A program made the translations under genes and the position numbers. DNA of 10,908 nucleotides from Spirochaetaceae bacterium (GTDB lineage Bacteria; Spirochaetota; Spirochaetia; Treponematales; Breznakiellaceae). The stretch lies in the NCBI GenBank assembly GCA_031256815.1, contig JAIRPU010000128.1, positions 1-10,908 of the forward strand, in the 5' to 3' direction. Below, piece by piece: positions 1 to 8,200 of the stretch (position 1 is the first letter of the stretch; every line of letters begins with the position of its first letter). The notes below the pieces were generated by a model, which worked only from the letters and a program-made list of their open reading frames with translations, was not told the DNA's origin and did not search any database.

Positions 1-72
1 GCCGAAACACTTGCCGCGCTTGAAAAAATTACAGGCATATCCATCCCGGATGAAGAAAGAATGTCTGTCTGA
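1..72 (+). CDS. C-terminal end of an unidentified protein (partial)
   Basis: Frame 1 is open from the window edge to a TGA at 70-72 and gives 23 residues (AETLAALEKITG, then ISIPDEERMSV). The peptide is mostly charged and helical, with no recognisable motif, so I do not assign a function. It ends 82 nt before the next gene, which has its own promoter, so it probably belongs to a separate transcription unit. No convincing terminator follows it. Confidence 0.6.
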   Translation, partial: AETLAALEKITGISIPDEERMSV

Positions 73-120
73 AAACTCAACACGCTTTAAGTAATAAAAT
101 TTACAGCGCTTGTGTAAGGT

Positions 121-149
121 GAGACATTAAGTTAAAACTGTGGTATAAT
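121..149 (+). promoter_or_regulatory. Extended -10 promoter of the permease operon
   Basis: A perfect TATAAT lies at 144-149, preceded by TG plus one base at 141-143 (extended -10). GAGACA at 121-126 matches four of six -35 positions with a 17-nt spacer. Only 5 nt separate the -10 box from the ATG at 155, so transcription would begin at or within a base or two of the start codon. No Shine-Dalgarno sequence is present, which fits a leaderless mRNA. Confidence 0.65.
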
Positions 150-154
150 CGCGT

Positions 155-1297
155 ATGCATGAAGCTCAGATTAAAAATTACGGCTCCGGCAGGATACAGA
201 ATTGGGTCTTTGGCATAATTCTGATTGGACTGTTTGTACTTGTTTGCAGGCTTTTTACACCTTTTGCCTCGGTACTGCTTTGGTCTGTGCTGCTGTTTAT
301 AGTTGTGGAGCCTATGCACCACCGTGTTATAAAAAACATTAACGTAAACAAAAGGTATGGCCGTGTTTTGTGCCGCCTTATTGCGGCGCTTTTTGCCGTT
401 GGAACGGTGCTTGTGCTGCTTGTGCCGCTGGGTTTTGTGCTGTTTCGTGTTTATATCGAACTAATGGATGTTTTCGGCTCTATAAGAGAACATACATATA
501 TTTCTTCAGAAGCATTAAAACAGTCTTTTATCTGGAAGTTCTGCGAGCAGATTATTTCTTTTTTGAACTCGGTTACAGGTGCAGGAGTCGATATTACGCC
601 TGAAGAACTGTACAACCGCATTATTTCTGTTTTGGAAACAGGGGTCTTTAATGTAATAAGTTTGAGCGGTTCAATTTTACGCAATATAGGTATTTTTATA
701 ATAAGCGTATCTCTTGTTGTATTCTGTTTGTTCTTTTATTTTTTGGACGGCATTTATCTTGCGCGCCTTATAAAACGCATAGTTCCAATTAAACAAAGTT
801 ATATTACGGCAATAACAGGCAAATTCAAGGAAATTACGCGCAATCTTATTTTTGGATATTTAATTGTAGCGTTAATTCAGGCTGCGCTTGCTTTTGTTAT
901 ATTTGTAATATTCAACATAAAAGGGGCGCTGCTGTTTGCATGCTTAACATTTATTTGTGTTTTTATTCCAGTCGCCGGCGGCGCGGTTGTATGGCTGCCA
1001 CTGGGGATTGTTAAAATAGCTTCCGGCGATATTGGAACAGGGCTTGTGTTTATGATTGTAAGCCTTATATGTATTTCGCTTCTGGATAATGTTCTGCGTC
1101 CGCTTTTTTTGCAAAACAGGCTGAGGCTTCACCCTTTGGTAATTTTCTTTTCCATAATCGGCGGAATAGCGCTTTTTAAATTTAACGGTTTTATTTTGGG
1201 ACCAATGATAGTAGTACTGTTTTTAACCGTGCTGGAATTGTTTTTTAAGGAACATCATATTCATTACGAGGAAAACGATGAGTTACAGCAAAAATGA
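155..1297 (+). CDS. AI-2E family transporter (PerM-like permease)
   Basis: Integral inner-membrane protein of 380 residues, close to the usual family length of about 350. Hydrophobic segments lie near residues 16-33, 34-52, 72-98, 178-198, 231-254, 256-288, 295-312 and 328-364. The soluble stretch at about 100-175 between the third and fourth segments is typical of the family. Family hallmarks are the IPVAGGAVVWLPLGI stretch (271-285) and the C-terminal LHPLVI, then GFILGP (345-350) before the last helix. Members include the AI-2 exporter TqsA, PerM and some Na+/H+ antiporters, so the substrate cannot be told from sequence. The ATG at 155 is chosen because it precedes the first helix and sits just after a strong -10 box; there is no ribosome-binding site. 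The last 20 nt overlap the ACT gene, implying translational coupling. It is more AT-rich than its neighbours. Confidence 0.88.
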   Translation: MHEAQIKNYGSGRIQNWVFGIILIGLFVLVCRLFTPFASVLLWSVLLFIVVEPMHHRVIKNINVNKRYGRVLCRLIAALFAVGTVLVLLVPLGFVLFRVYIELMDVFGSIREHTYISSEALKQSFIWKFCEQIISFLNSVTGAGVDITPEELYNRIISVLETGVFNVISLSGSILRNIGIFIISVSLVVFCLFFYFLDGIYLARLIKRIVPIKQSYITAITGKFKEITRNLIFGYLIVALIQAALAFVIFVIFNIKGALLFACLTFICVFIPVAGGAVVWLPLGIVKIASGDIGTGLVFMIVSLICISLLDNVLRPLFLQNRLRLHPLVIFFSIIGGIALFKFNGFILGPMIVVLFLTVLELFFKEHHIHYEENDELQQK

Positions 1298-1571
1298 AGC
1301 GCAAAATGCGATTGTTACCGTTGTGGGCAGCGACCAGGTTGGAATAATTGCCAAAGTAAGCGCGTTTTTCGCGGAACACGGAATCAATATTGAAGATATA
1401 AGCCAAACCGTCCTATCCGGCAAATTTGTTATGATGATGATGGTAAACCTTGCTCAAAGCACGCTGCCGCTTGAAGATTTAAAACACAGTTTAGACGTTT
1501 TAGGCACAGATATGCGCGTTTCCATAAGCATATTGCACGAAAAAGTGTTTACCGCCATGCACCGGATTTAG
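1278..1571 (+). CDS. ACT domain-containing protein (UPF0237)
   Basis: Single-domain ACT protein of 97 residues. The pattern GSDQVGIIAKVSAFFAEHGI at residues 17-36, followed by NIEDISQ and then GKFVMMMMV (48-56), is the classic beta-alpha-beta start of an ACT fold with the DISQ signature of UPF0237. ACT domains generally bind small ligands such as amino acids and regulate a partner enzyme; no catalytic domain is attached here. The ATG is supported by GAGGA at 1268-1272, 5 nt upstream, and the gene starts inside the permease reading frame (20-nt overlap). In many bacteria and archaea a UPF0237 gene directly precedes a UPF0210 gene (for example SP_0238/SP_0239 of Streptococcus pneumoniae, from memory), exactly as here, so the two probably work together. 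The ligand is unknown. Confidence 0.88.
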   Translation: MSYSKNEAQNAIVTVVGSDQVGIIAKVSAFFAEHGINIEDISQTVLSGKFVMMMMVNLAQSTLPLEDLKHSLDVLGTDMRVSISILHEKVFTAMHRI

Positions 1572-1579
1572 GATATTAT

Positions 1580-2941
1580 ATGCTGTTTACCGCAAAAGAA
1601 ATTACAGAAACAATAGATATGTTTTTGCGATACAAGCTTGATATTCGCGCAATAACAATGGGCGTTTCGCTTTTGGACTGCTGCTGCGCTTCCGGCGCGG
1701 AAACACGCAGGCGTATAAAAGAAAAATTATTACGAACGGCAGGCTCTCTTGTTCAAACTGGCCGCGAAATAGAACTTGAATACGGAATTCCCATTATTAA
1801 CAAGAGAGTTGCCGTAACTCCTGTTTCTCTTGTTGCCGCATCTTCAGGCGAAACCGATTATACCCCATTCGCAAAAACACTGGACGAAGCGGCCAAAGAA
1901 CTGGGCATAGATTTTTTGGGCGGATTTTCCGCGCTTGTTCAAAAAGGCTTAACGCAAAGCGATTCGCGTCTTATTGAATCAATCCCAAACGCGCTTGCGT
2001 CAACAGAGCGCGTCTGTTCGTCAGTAAATGTGGCAAGTACAAAAAGCGGCATTAATATGGACGCCGTGCGGCTTATGGGGGGCATAATAAAAGAAACCGC
2101 AAAAAAAACCGCTGAACGGGACGCTATTGGCTGTGCCAAACTAGTTGTGTTTTGCAACGCGCCGGAAGACAACCCTTTTATGGCGGGAGCGTTTCATGGC
2201 GTTGGAGAGGCTGAAGCCTGCCTTAATGTAGGCGTATCCGGGCCCGGCGTAATAAAAGCCGCGCTGGAAAATTCAGAAGGAATGAGCTTTGACGAGCTTG
2301 CCGAAGTAATAAAAAAGACCGCTTTTAAAATAACACGTATGGGGCATCTTGTAGGAAAAGAAGCGTCAAAAAGGCTTGGAGTGCCATTTGGCATTCTCGA
2401 TTTATCGCTTGCTCCAACGCCCGCTGCCGGAGATTCGGTTGCCCGTATTCTCGAAGAGATGGGGCTTGAGTCGGCTGGAACGCACGGTTCAACGGCAGCG
2501 CTTGCGCTTTTAACCGATATGGTAAAAAAAGGCGGCATAATGGCGTCCACAGGCGTTGGCGGGTTTTCAGGCGCATTTATACCGGTTTCTGAAGACGAAG
2601 GTATGATAGCCGCGGTACGCAACGGGAGCATCTGCATAGATAAACTGGAAGCAATGACCTCTGTTTGTTCGGTAGGGCTTGATATGATTGCCCTGCCCGG
2701 AGATACAAGCGCGCCGGCAATTTCCGCAATAATCGCCGATGAAATGGCAATAGGAATGGTAAATAACAAAACCACAGCAGTAAGGCTCATTCCTGTACCC
2801 GGGAAAATTGCCGGCGACTGGGTGGAGTTTGGCGGGCTATTGGGCGGCGCTCCGGTAATGCCGGTTCACAAGGCGTCAAGCGAAGCGTTTATAGCGCGCG
2901 GAGGGCGAATTCCCGCGCCTGTGCATAGTTTCCGCAATTAA
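1580..2941 (+). CDS. PFL family protein (UPF0210/DUF711)
   Basis: Protein of 453 residues, the normal family length. The start TAKEITETI, the ITMGVSLLDC block (25-34), EYGIPIINKRVAVTP and GAFHGVGEAEACLNVGVSGP are characteristic UPF0210 motifs. The family takes its name from a fold resembling pyruvate formate-lyase, but no enzymatic reaction is established for it. I see no C-terminal glycyl-radical motif of the RVxGY type; the tail reads ARGGRIPAP instead. Three adjacent cysteines (34-36) follow the conserved LLDC position; the extra two look lineage-specific. The ATG lies 8 nt after the ACT stop, and its ribosome site AGGA (1570-1573) overlaps that stop codon, so translation is probably coupled. 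The cytoplasmic role is likely tied to the ACT protein as regulatory partner. Long antisense frames inside it are composition shadows. Confidence 0.9.
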   Translation: MLFTAKEITETIDMFLRYKLDIRAITMGVSLLDCCCASGAETRRRIKEKLLRTAGSLVQTGREIELEYGIPIINKRVAVTPVSLVAASSGETDYTPFAKTLDEAAKELGIDFLGGFSALVQKGLTQSDSRLIESIPNALASTERVCSSVNVASTKSGINMDAVRLMGGIIKETAKKTAERDAIGCAKLVVFCNAPEDNPFMAGAFHGVGEAEACLNVGVSGPGVIKAALENSEGMSFDELAEVIKKTAFKITRMGHLVGKEASKRLGVPFGILDLSLAPTPAAGDSVARILEEMGLESAGTHGSTAALALLTDMVKKGGIMASTGVGGFSGAFIPVSEDEGMIAAVRNGSICIDKLEAMTSVCSVGLDMIALPGDTSAPAISAIIADEMAIGMVNNKTTAVRLIPVPGKIAGDWVEFGGLLGGAPVMPVHKASSEAFIARGGRIPAPVHSFRN

Positions 2942-2966
2942 CCATGCGGCCTGCCAGGAGTTTAAG

Positions 2967-3782
2967 TTGAGTTCTTACGCGGCGGGGATAGACTGCGGTT
3001 CTGCTTTTTGCAAAGGCGCGCTGCTGCGAAAGGCGGCGGCCGAAAATGGCGCCGGCCTAATTAACATCGAAAAACTTTTTACAACGCCTTCCGGCTGGAA
3101 CATTCAGGAAAGCGCCGCAAAAACGCTTAATGCGCTCTACTCTGCCATGCCGGAAAGCGCGCCGCATCCTTTTATAACCGCAACAGGTTATGGAAGGGAG
3201 CGTGTGCCGAATTGCGAAAAAACAATTACCGAAATAAGCGCCCATGCCGCCGGCGCGGAATTCCTCTGCCGCGGTTTACGAACGCTTGTAGACATAGGCG
3301 GGCAGGACTGCAAGGTTATAATAGTTGAAGCAGGCAAAGTTCTTGAATTCCAAATGAACGACAAATGCGCTGCCGGTTCAGGGCGTTTTTTGGAAGCGGT
3401 TGCAGCCCGTCTTGGGGCTGGCGCATATTCTGACGGCCGCTGCGAAATTGGAAACTGCAAAATGGAAGAACTGCTCGCTTTTGAAAAAAGCGCCGCTTTG
3501 AACAGCGTTTGCGTTGTTTTTGCCGAATCTGAGATAACTGCGATGATTGCCCGCGGCGTCCCCCGTGAGGCGATTTTAGGCGGCGTAGCGGACGCTATGG
3601 CCGCGCGCATCGCGGCGCTTGCGGCGCGGCTTCCAATAAACGAACCGGCCTGTCTTTCAGGCGGCCTTGCGGAGAGCGCCGGAATTGCCCGCGCGCTTTC
3701 ACGCGCGCTGGGGCTTGGCGTGCAGACTCTGAAAAACGGCGCTTATGCAGGCGCGATAGGCGCTGCTCTGGCAGGATTGTAA
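2967..3782 (+). CDS. BadF/BadG/BcrA/BcrD-type ATPase; CoA-substrate enzyme activase (HgdC-like)
   Basis: Protein of 271 residues in the ASKHA ATPase superfamily. It shows the phosphate-1 loop GIDCGSAFCKG (7-17), ATGYGR (72-77), the phosphate-2 motif DIGGQDCK (109-116), NDKCAAGSGRF (131-141), LNSVCVVFAESE (178-189) and the adenosine-site SGGLAES (231-237). Cys134 and Cys182 match the two cysteines that, in the HgdC homodimer, hold a bridging [4Fe-4S] cluster; ATP hydrolysis drives single-electron transfer to a 2-hydroxyacyl-CoA dehydratase or benzoyl-CoA reductase. Both ligands are present, so the protein looks functional. No dehydratase subunit is encoded in the window, so its client is unknown. 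The start is TTG, chosen because AGGAG (2956-2960) lies 6 nt upstream and the phosphate-1 loop follows at once. It sits 25 nt after the PFL gene, probably in the same operon. GC is higher than in the preceding genes. Confidence 0.9.
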   Translation: MSSYAAGIDCGSAFCKGALLRKAAAENGAGLINIEKLFTTPSGWNIQESAAKTLNALYSAMPESAPHPFITATGYGRERVPNCEKTITEISAHAAGAEFLCRGLRTLVDIGGQDCKVIIVEAGKVLEFQMNDKCAAGSGRFLEAVAARLGAGAYSDGRCEIGNCKMEELLAFEKSAALNSVCVVFAESEITAMIARGVPREAILGGVADAMAARIAALAARLPINEPACLSGGLAESAGIARALSRALGLGVQTLKNGAYAGAIGAALAGL

Positions 3783-3806
3783 TCTGCTGCGCGAAGCCGC
3801 CTGCGG

Positions 3807-3835
3807 CCGGCAAAAGCGCGTTGCGCTTTTGCCGG
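3807..3835. repeat. Perfect 13-bp-stem hairpin after the activase gene
   Basis: The arm CCGGCAAAAGCGC (3807-3819) is exactly complementary to 3823-3835, with a 3-nt loop (GTT). It begins 24 nt after the activase stop, in a convergent intergenic space. It may stop transcription from either side, but no T-run follows the stem on either strand, so it is not a classic intrinsic terminator. The 14-mer GCCGCCTGCGGCCG just before it (3796-3809) recurs exactly at 10600-10613 beside the second repeat copy. Confidence 0.75.
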
Positions 3836-3865
3836 TATGTCTACCGCGGCCCCGTCGCAGACACT

Positions 3866-3960
3866 CCGCGCCGCCGCAGGCTGCCGGCAACGTAAGCCTG
3901 CGAAACCGCGTGCGGTTTCGCAGGCCGCGCGCCTGGTAACAGCTGCGCGGAGCAGCGCGA
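3866..3960. repeat. Palindromic intergenic repeat, copy A
   Basis: GC-rich element lying between the activase and jetD stop codons. Its core contains an inverted repeat: the arm GCCTGCGAAACCGC (3896-3909) is fully complementary to 3912-3925. A second hairpin follows, GCTGC/GCAGC at 3942-3946 and 3952-3956. By hand alignment, 3866-3927 matches 10593-10654 in the same orientation at 54 of 62 positions. It resembles REP-like or MITE-like dispersed elements. The operons converge here, so it may also act as a bidirectional transcription stop. Its family and genome copy number cannot be known from this window. Confidence 0.75.
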
Positions 3961-3970
3961 TGTTTGCTGC

Positions 3971-5215
3971 TCAGCAGGCGCTTGCCTGAGTCAGCCTATA
4001 GTCAATAATTTCCTGTTCAACACAGCGGCCGGTTTCTTCTATCCGGCAAATCAATTCCGCTATGCCCGGAATTGCCCGTGTTTCTTCGCGTATAGACTCA
4101 AGCCTGCTCAACGCACTGCCGGCCGGTTTAGACCATAGCAGATAGCGATTAAAGGTTGCGGCATCCATGCACAGCGGACTTACCGGTTTTTCCGCAATAT
4201 CTTTGATGTTCTGCAAAATAAGAATGCCGTCCGCATCAAGGTCGCCGGCGTGAAAAAAAGAAAAGCCGGAAGAGGCAAGTAATCTTATCACCGCGCTTAC
4301 CGCACGGTTTGGATAGCCGCCTGAGTAAAGACAGCAGTCGTAATTGTTAATTCCAAATGAAGAACCGGCTCCTCCTCCGGATGCAAGCGCATAAAAAGTT
4401 TCTTTGTTTTCTATGGTTAGAACCGCGGGTTTTTCTTTTGGTTCTATTGTTTTGATATTTTGAATTTCCAGGGCGCTTTGAAATGGAAGCCCCAGAATGA
4501 TGCCGCGCTCATTTAAAAGAGGCGGCGAATATTCCAGTTCAACAGGCGCAAATTCAAAGACGAGTTTTCCCGATATCATCGTCGCAGGAAAAGAGCGCTC
4601 CAAAAACGAAAAGTCCGGTATGGGAACCCCCTCTTTTTTCGCCCTGGACAAAAAAGGAGATATAAATTCAAGCAGATATTCAAGGCGTTTTGAATCGTTA
4701 TAGAGTTGTATTGAAAGCGCGCGGGTAGTTATGTTTTTCAATTTTTGTATGTCAGAATAATTTTCCGCAAGGCAAATAAAGTCTGATATTGCCGCAGAAT
4801 CCATCCCGCGTTTTGCGTCCGCCGCCTTAAAATTTTCCGCAAGATAATCCAGGAATAAAAACATTTTTTCATGCGAACGGGCTTTTTCCGGCATAGAAAT
4901 TTTTTCTTTTATAAATGCCCTGATTTCTCCGGCTTCAAGAACCGGATTTTTTCTTCCGGCAGCTTCAAAAAGTTTTTTTATATCCGGGCAGACAAGAGTT
5001 TTAAGCCGTTCGCCTTTGCCCCTTTTTTCCCAGTTCAGAATGAGCAGATTTTTTTGTTCAAGGGCTTCCGCCGCTTCGAGGTAAGACTCTTTTTCACCGG
5101 CAGAAGCGCCGTCAAAGTCAGGAAATATAGAAACCGAACGCAGGCGCATCTCATTGTTTTTACCCTCAAACCGGTCAAGAAACGCGCTGGTAATCCTGTT
5201 TTCCCAAACCGGCAT
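3971..5215 (-). CDS. jetD: Wadjet nuclease subunit JetD (DUF3322/DUF2220)
   Basis: Protein of 414 residues, last gene of the Wadjet operon. The N-terminal half (about 1-200) fits the DUF3322 arm region. The C-terminal half is the DUF2220 Toprim-like domain related to topoisomerase VI/Spo11, with the acidic Glu269 in LTIENKETF, YSGGYPNRA (297-305), the metal-binding GDLDADG (324-330; Asp325, Asp327, Asp329) and CVEQE (398-402). In characterised Wadjet systems JetD is recruited by the JetABC loop-extruding complex and cuts small circular plasmid DNA. All acidic residues expected for catalysis are visible, so the subunit looks active. The ATG lies one base after the jetC stop (TAA, G, ATG), with GGGGA about 5 nt upstream within the end of jetC, implying coupled translation. 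The gene ends at the edge of the repeat region. Confidence 0.9.
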   Translation of the reverse strand: MPVWENRITSAFLDRFEGKNNEMRLRSVSIFPDFDGASAGEKESYLEAAEALEQKNLLILNWEKRGKGERLKTLVCPDIKKLFEAAGRKNPVLEAGEIRAFIKEKISMPEKARSHEKMFLFLDYLAENFKAADAKRGMDSAAISDFICLAENYSDIQKLKNITTRALSIQLYNDSKRLEYLLEFISPFLSRAKKEGVPIPDFSFLERSFPATMISGKLVFEFAPVELEYSPPLLNERGIILGLPFQSALEIQNIKTIEPKEKPAVLTIENKETFYALASGGGAGSSFGINNYDCCLYSGGYPNRAVSAVIRLLASSGFSFFHAGDLDADGILILQNIKDIAEKPVSPLCMDAATFNRYLLWSKPAGSALSRLESIREETRAIPGIAELICRIEETGRCVEQEIIDYRLTQASAC

Positions 5216-5216
5216 C

Positions 5217-8200
5217 TTAGTCCCCGACCGGCGCTTCTATATCGTTTAAATCTTTATGGCAGTCGCGGATTTTTACTGCGCTGCCAAAGCGGCTGATAAT
5301 ATTGATTCTGTCCATAAATGGACCAATAGCTTCGATTTTTTCAGGCGGAACCGAAGTGATAATCTGCAGGTTTAGATCGCGGTAGAAAACAAGTATTTTG
5401 CCGATTCGCTCGTCATCCATGCGGTTAAACGCTTCGTCAAAGATAACCAGGCGCACGGTGCTTTCGGGGCGGGCACGGTAAAAACGGTAGAAACTGGCGG
5501 CAATGGCCACATAGTAAGGGGTCTGCGATTCGCCGCCGGACTTTTCTTTTAATACTTTGGAAAGGGAAAGTACAGCCGGATTACCGTCCGAATCAATATT
5601 ACCGGTTTCTTTAATTTTTATGTCGTAATGAAAATAAGTGCGGTAATCGCATATATCCCGCAGGTCTTTTGAATCCAGCGGAGAATTGAGAATCCGGTTA
5701 AAAAGTTCCTCTGCTGCTTTACGCTCCGCCGGGTCTTCAATCTGATTAAAAAGCCCGTCGTCCATAGCGGGAATTTTTGCCGCATGGCGTATAACTTCAA
5801 TCTGCCCCTTTCTGTCGCTAAGTTCTTCAAGGTGGAACCAGTACTGGTCTCTGCCAAAATTAAGTGTGCGCAAAATTTCGTTTATTTCCTTAAAACTATC
5901 GCGGGCTTCTTCAATGCGTTCATTCAGACGGGCAATAAAATGCTCACGGAATTCCCGTTCGGCATCATGGTAGGCTCTTGCAATCTTTTCCCGATATTCC
6001 GGCAGTTCGGAACTTTCAAGCCGTTTGAGCAGGTTTTCCGCCTCATTATTTTCCGCCGGGTCCTGATTCAAAAAATAATGAAATTCGATTTCGTAAGCGG
6101 CTATCAACTTTGCGTATTCTTTTTTTAGCGATTCGGTTCTGGTTTTAAAGTGCTTTAAGGTAGATTCGTAGGTATCGGTAAGGCCGGCAATGCTGTTAGC
6201 CGCAAGTTTTTCTTCCGCATAAGATTCACATTCGCTTATCATAAGCGGATGTTCGCGACCAAAATCTGCAATGGCGCTTTCCTTTGCTTCCAGATTGAGG
6301 GTAGAAGTATCGAGATTTCTGCGCCAGACGGAAAGTTCATTCTGAAATGCGCCGTTTTGGTTCTGCAAACGGTCGTTGTCGCCGTTTAAGAGGGTCAGTT
6401 GTTCTCTAAACTCATTACGCTTCTTTTCAAGTTCCCTAAACGACCGAGTATCGATTCCGGCCAGTTCTTTTTTTGCTTCTTCAATTTCATTGGCAAGAAC
6501 GGCGCAGGCTTCGATGGCAGGAAACAGCAGTTCCAGTTTTGGAAGATGGCGCATAACACGGTCAAGACAATCCTCGCGGTTCTCTGCCTCCCGTTCCAAC
6601 TTTTCAAAGCTTGAGAATTCCGCCTCTGTTTTTTGAATCTCCGCGGCCAGAAAGAGACGCCGTTCTTCCAGCGCCTGTCTTCCCAGATAATGGCGTCTAT
6701 AAACCTCTTCTTTTATCCGCGAGGCGGTATGATTCGTGTAGGTCATACATTCTTTTGTAACCGCCTGCTCGTACTGTTTAAGGCTTGCAATATCCGCCCG
6801 TACTACCTTTCCAAGTGTATAATCAATATAGATACGCGCATAACCTTCCGCTTTGACAATTTCCGCCAGCGAACCGGGCTGCGCATGAGCAGAGCGCATT
6901 TTTTCGATATTTGGGATAAATGCCCCCGCCACACTGCGTGGAAGGCTGTTGTATATCTCAAGCGCCTTTTGAAAAACGGCGGGATTTACCAGCAGCACAA
7001 AACGGCGCGTATTTAACCAGCCTTCCACCGCGTCAACCCAGTCTGAATCTGTAATTTCCGCAACTTCCGCCAAAAAGAAAGCCTCGATACCTGATTTTTC
7101 CAGCTCTGTTTTGAGCAGTCTGGGTGCATCAGGATAGCGGAGTATGCCCCGTTCCAAATCGGCAAGTTCGGAGCGGAGGTCTTTGAGTTTTTTGCCGGCT
7201 TCCTCTTTTTGCTGCCTGGCCTTATATTTTGCTTCCTGACACTCTTTTAAATCAGAGGAAAGCGCATCGCCTTCTTCGTCAAAATTTTCAGAGAGTTTTC
7301 TATCCAGCAGCGCTTCGCACTGGGCTTTTAGCTGCGCATAATTGCCGGCTTTTTTTTCTTCTTCGGCAAGAGTTTGCTCTTTCCGTTTAATGCGTCCGCT
7401 AATTTCTTCAAAAAGCCTGTGGGCGTCATTTGCCGCAAGGCTTATGTCAACAGCGCGCAATTCCTGTTCCATATCAAGCCGCTTTTGAGCGAGCAAGGCT
7501 ATCTTCCGGCTTGTTTCTTCAATTTGATTTTGAATTCCGTTCAACCGGCGGACGGCAGCTTCTTTTTTTTGTTTTTCGTTTTCCTGTTCAATTCTGATTT
7601 TTAAATATTCCTGCTTCAGAATAAGCCCGTCATAATTACGCCATTCGGCGGCTTTTGCACATATCTTTTTTAATACACCGATTTTTGCGATGGCGGCTTT
7701 TGCCTGACGGTCTGCTTCCTTGTAATTTTCAAGATTCTGCTTCATCGCCTGAATGTCCACCGGATTTTCTTCAAGAATATAATCGCACACAAACTGGTCA
7801 ATGGAAGAAAGAGGTTTAAACCCTATTGAACGGGTAAGAGAATCGAGATATGGGTTTACCTCTTGCCGGCGTGAAAACACACCAAGCCGGTTGGTAATAT
7901 CCCGGATATAAAGGCGTTTTGCTTCATATACGTCGATATTTTTTCCGGCGGCGCTATTTTTAAACTGACGGAACAGCAGTGGCGCGCCGTTTTCATTTTT
8001 TACTTCTATCGTTTCTATGGGAATATTTGAACCAACCCAAAAATGTTCTGTATAATGATTGTCCTTCCACGCTTCGATGCACACGCCGCAGGAAAAACCT
8101 TCGCCTTGTGCGGGGCCAGACCATTCGAGCATTACATGGGCTACCGTGTCGCCGCGACGGTAGTCTGTGGCATCGCTGCCAAGTTTGCAGCGCACATAAC

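Noticed and set aside
73..120. Terminator after the first partial gene
   Set aside because: Only a weak, bulged pairing (ACAC/GTGT and GTAA/TTAC segments) can be drawn and there is no T-run after a stable stem.
2194..2790. 198-codon open frame on the - strand inside the PFL-family gene
   Set aside because: It is fully antisense to a strongly conserved gene, its translation is low-complexity (Ser/Ala/Ile/Pro-rich), and no start signals support it.
3188..3610. 140-codon open frame on the - strand inside the activase gene
   Set aside because: It is a shadow of a GC-rich coding region. The opposite frame carries all the ATPase motifs.
3783..3970. CRISPR array
   Set aside because: The repeated units here are palindromic elements of unequal size, with no regular repeat-spacer pattern and no cas genes.
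4871..5296. 141-codon open frame on the + strand across the jetC/jetD junction
   Set aside because: It is Phe/Lys/Arg-rich, the image of Glu/Lys-rich helices on the other strand, and crosses two real genes.
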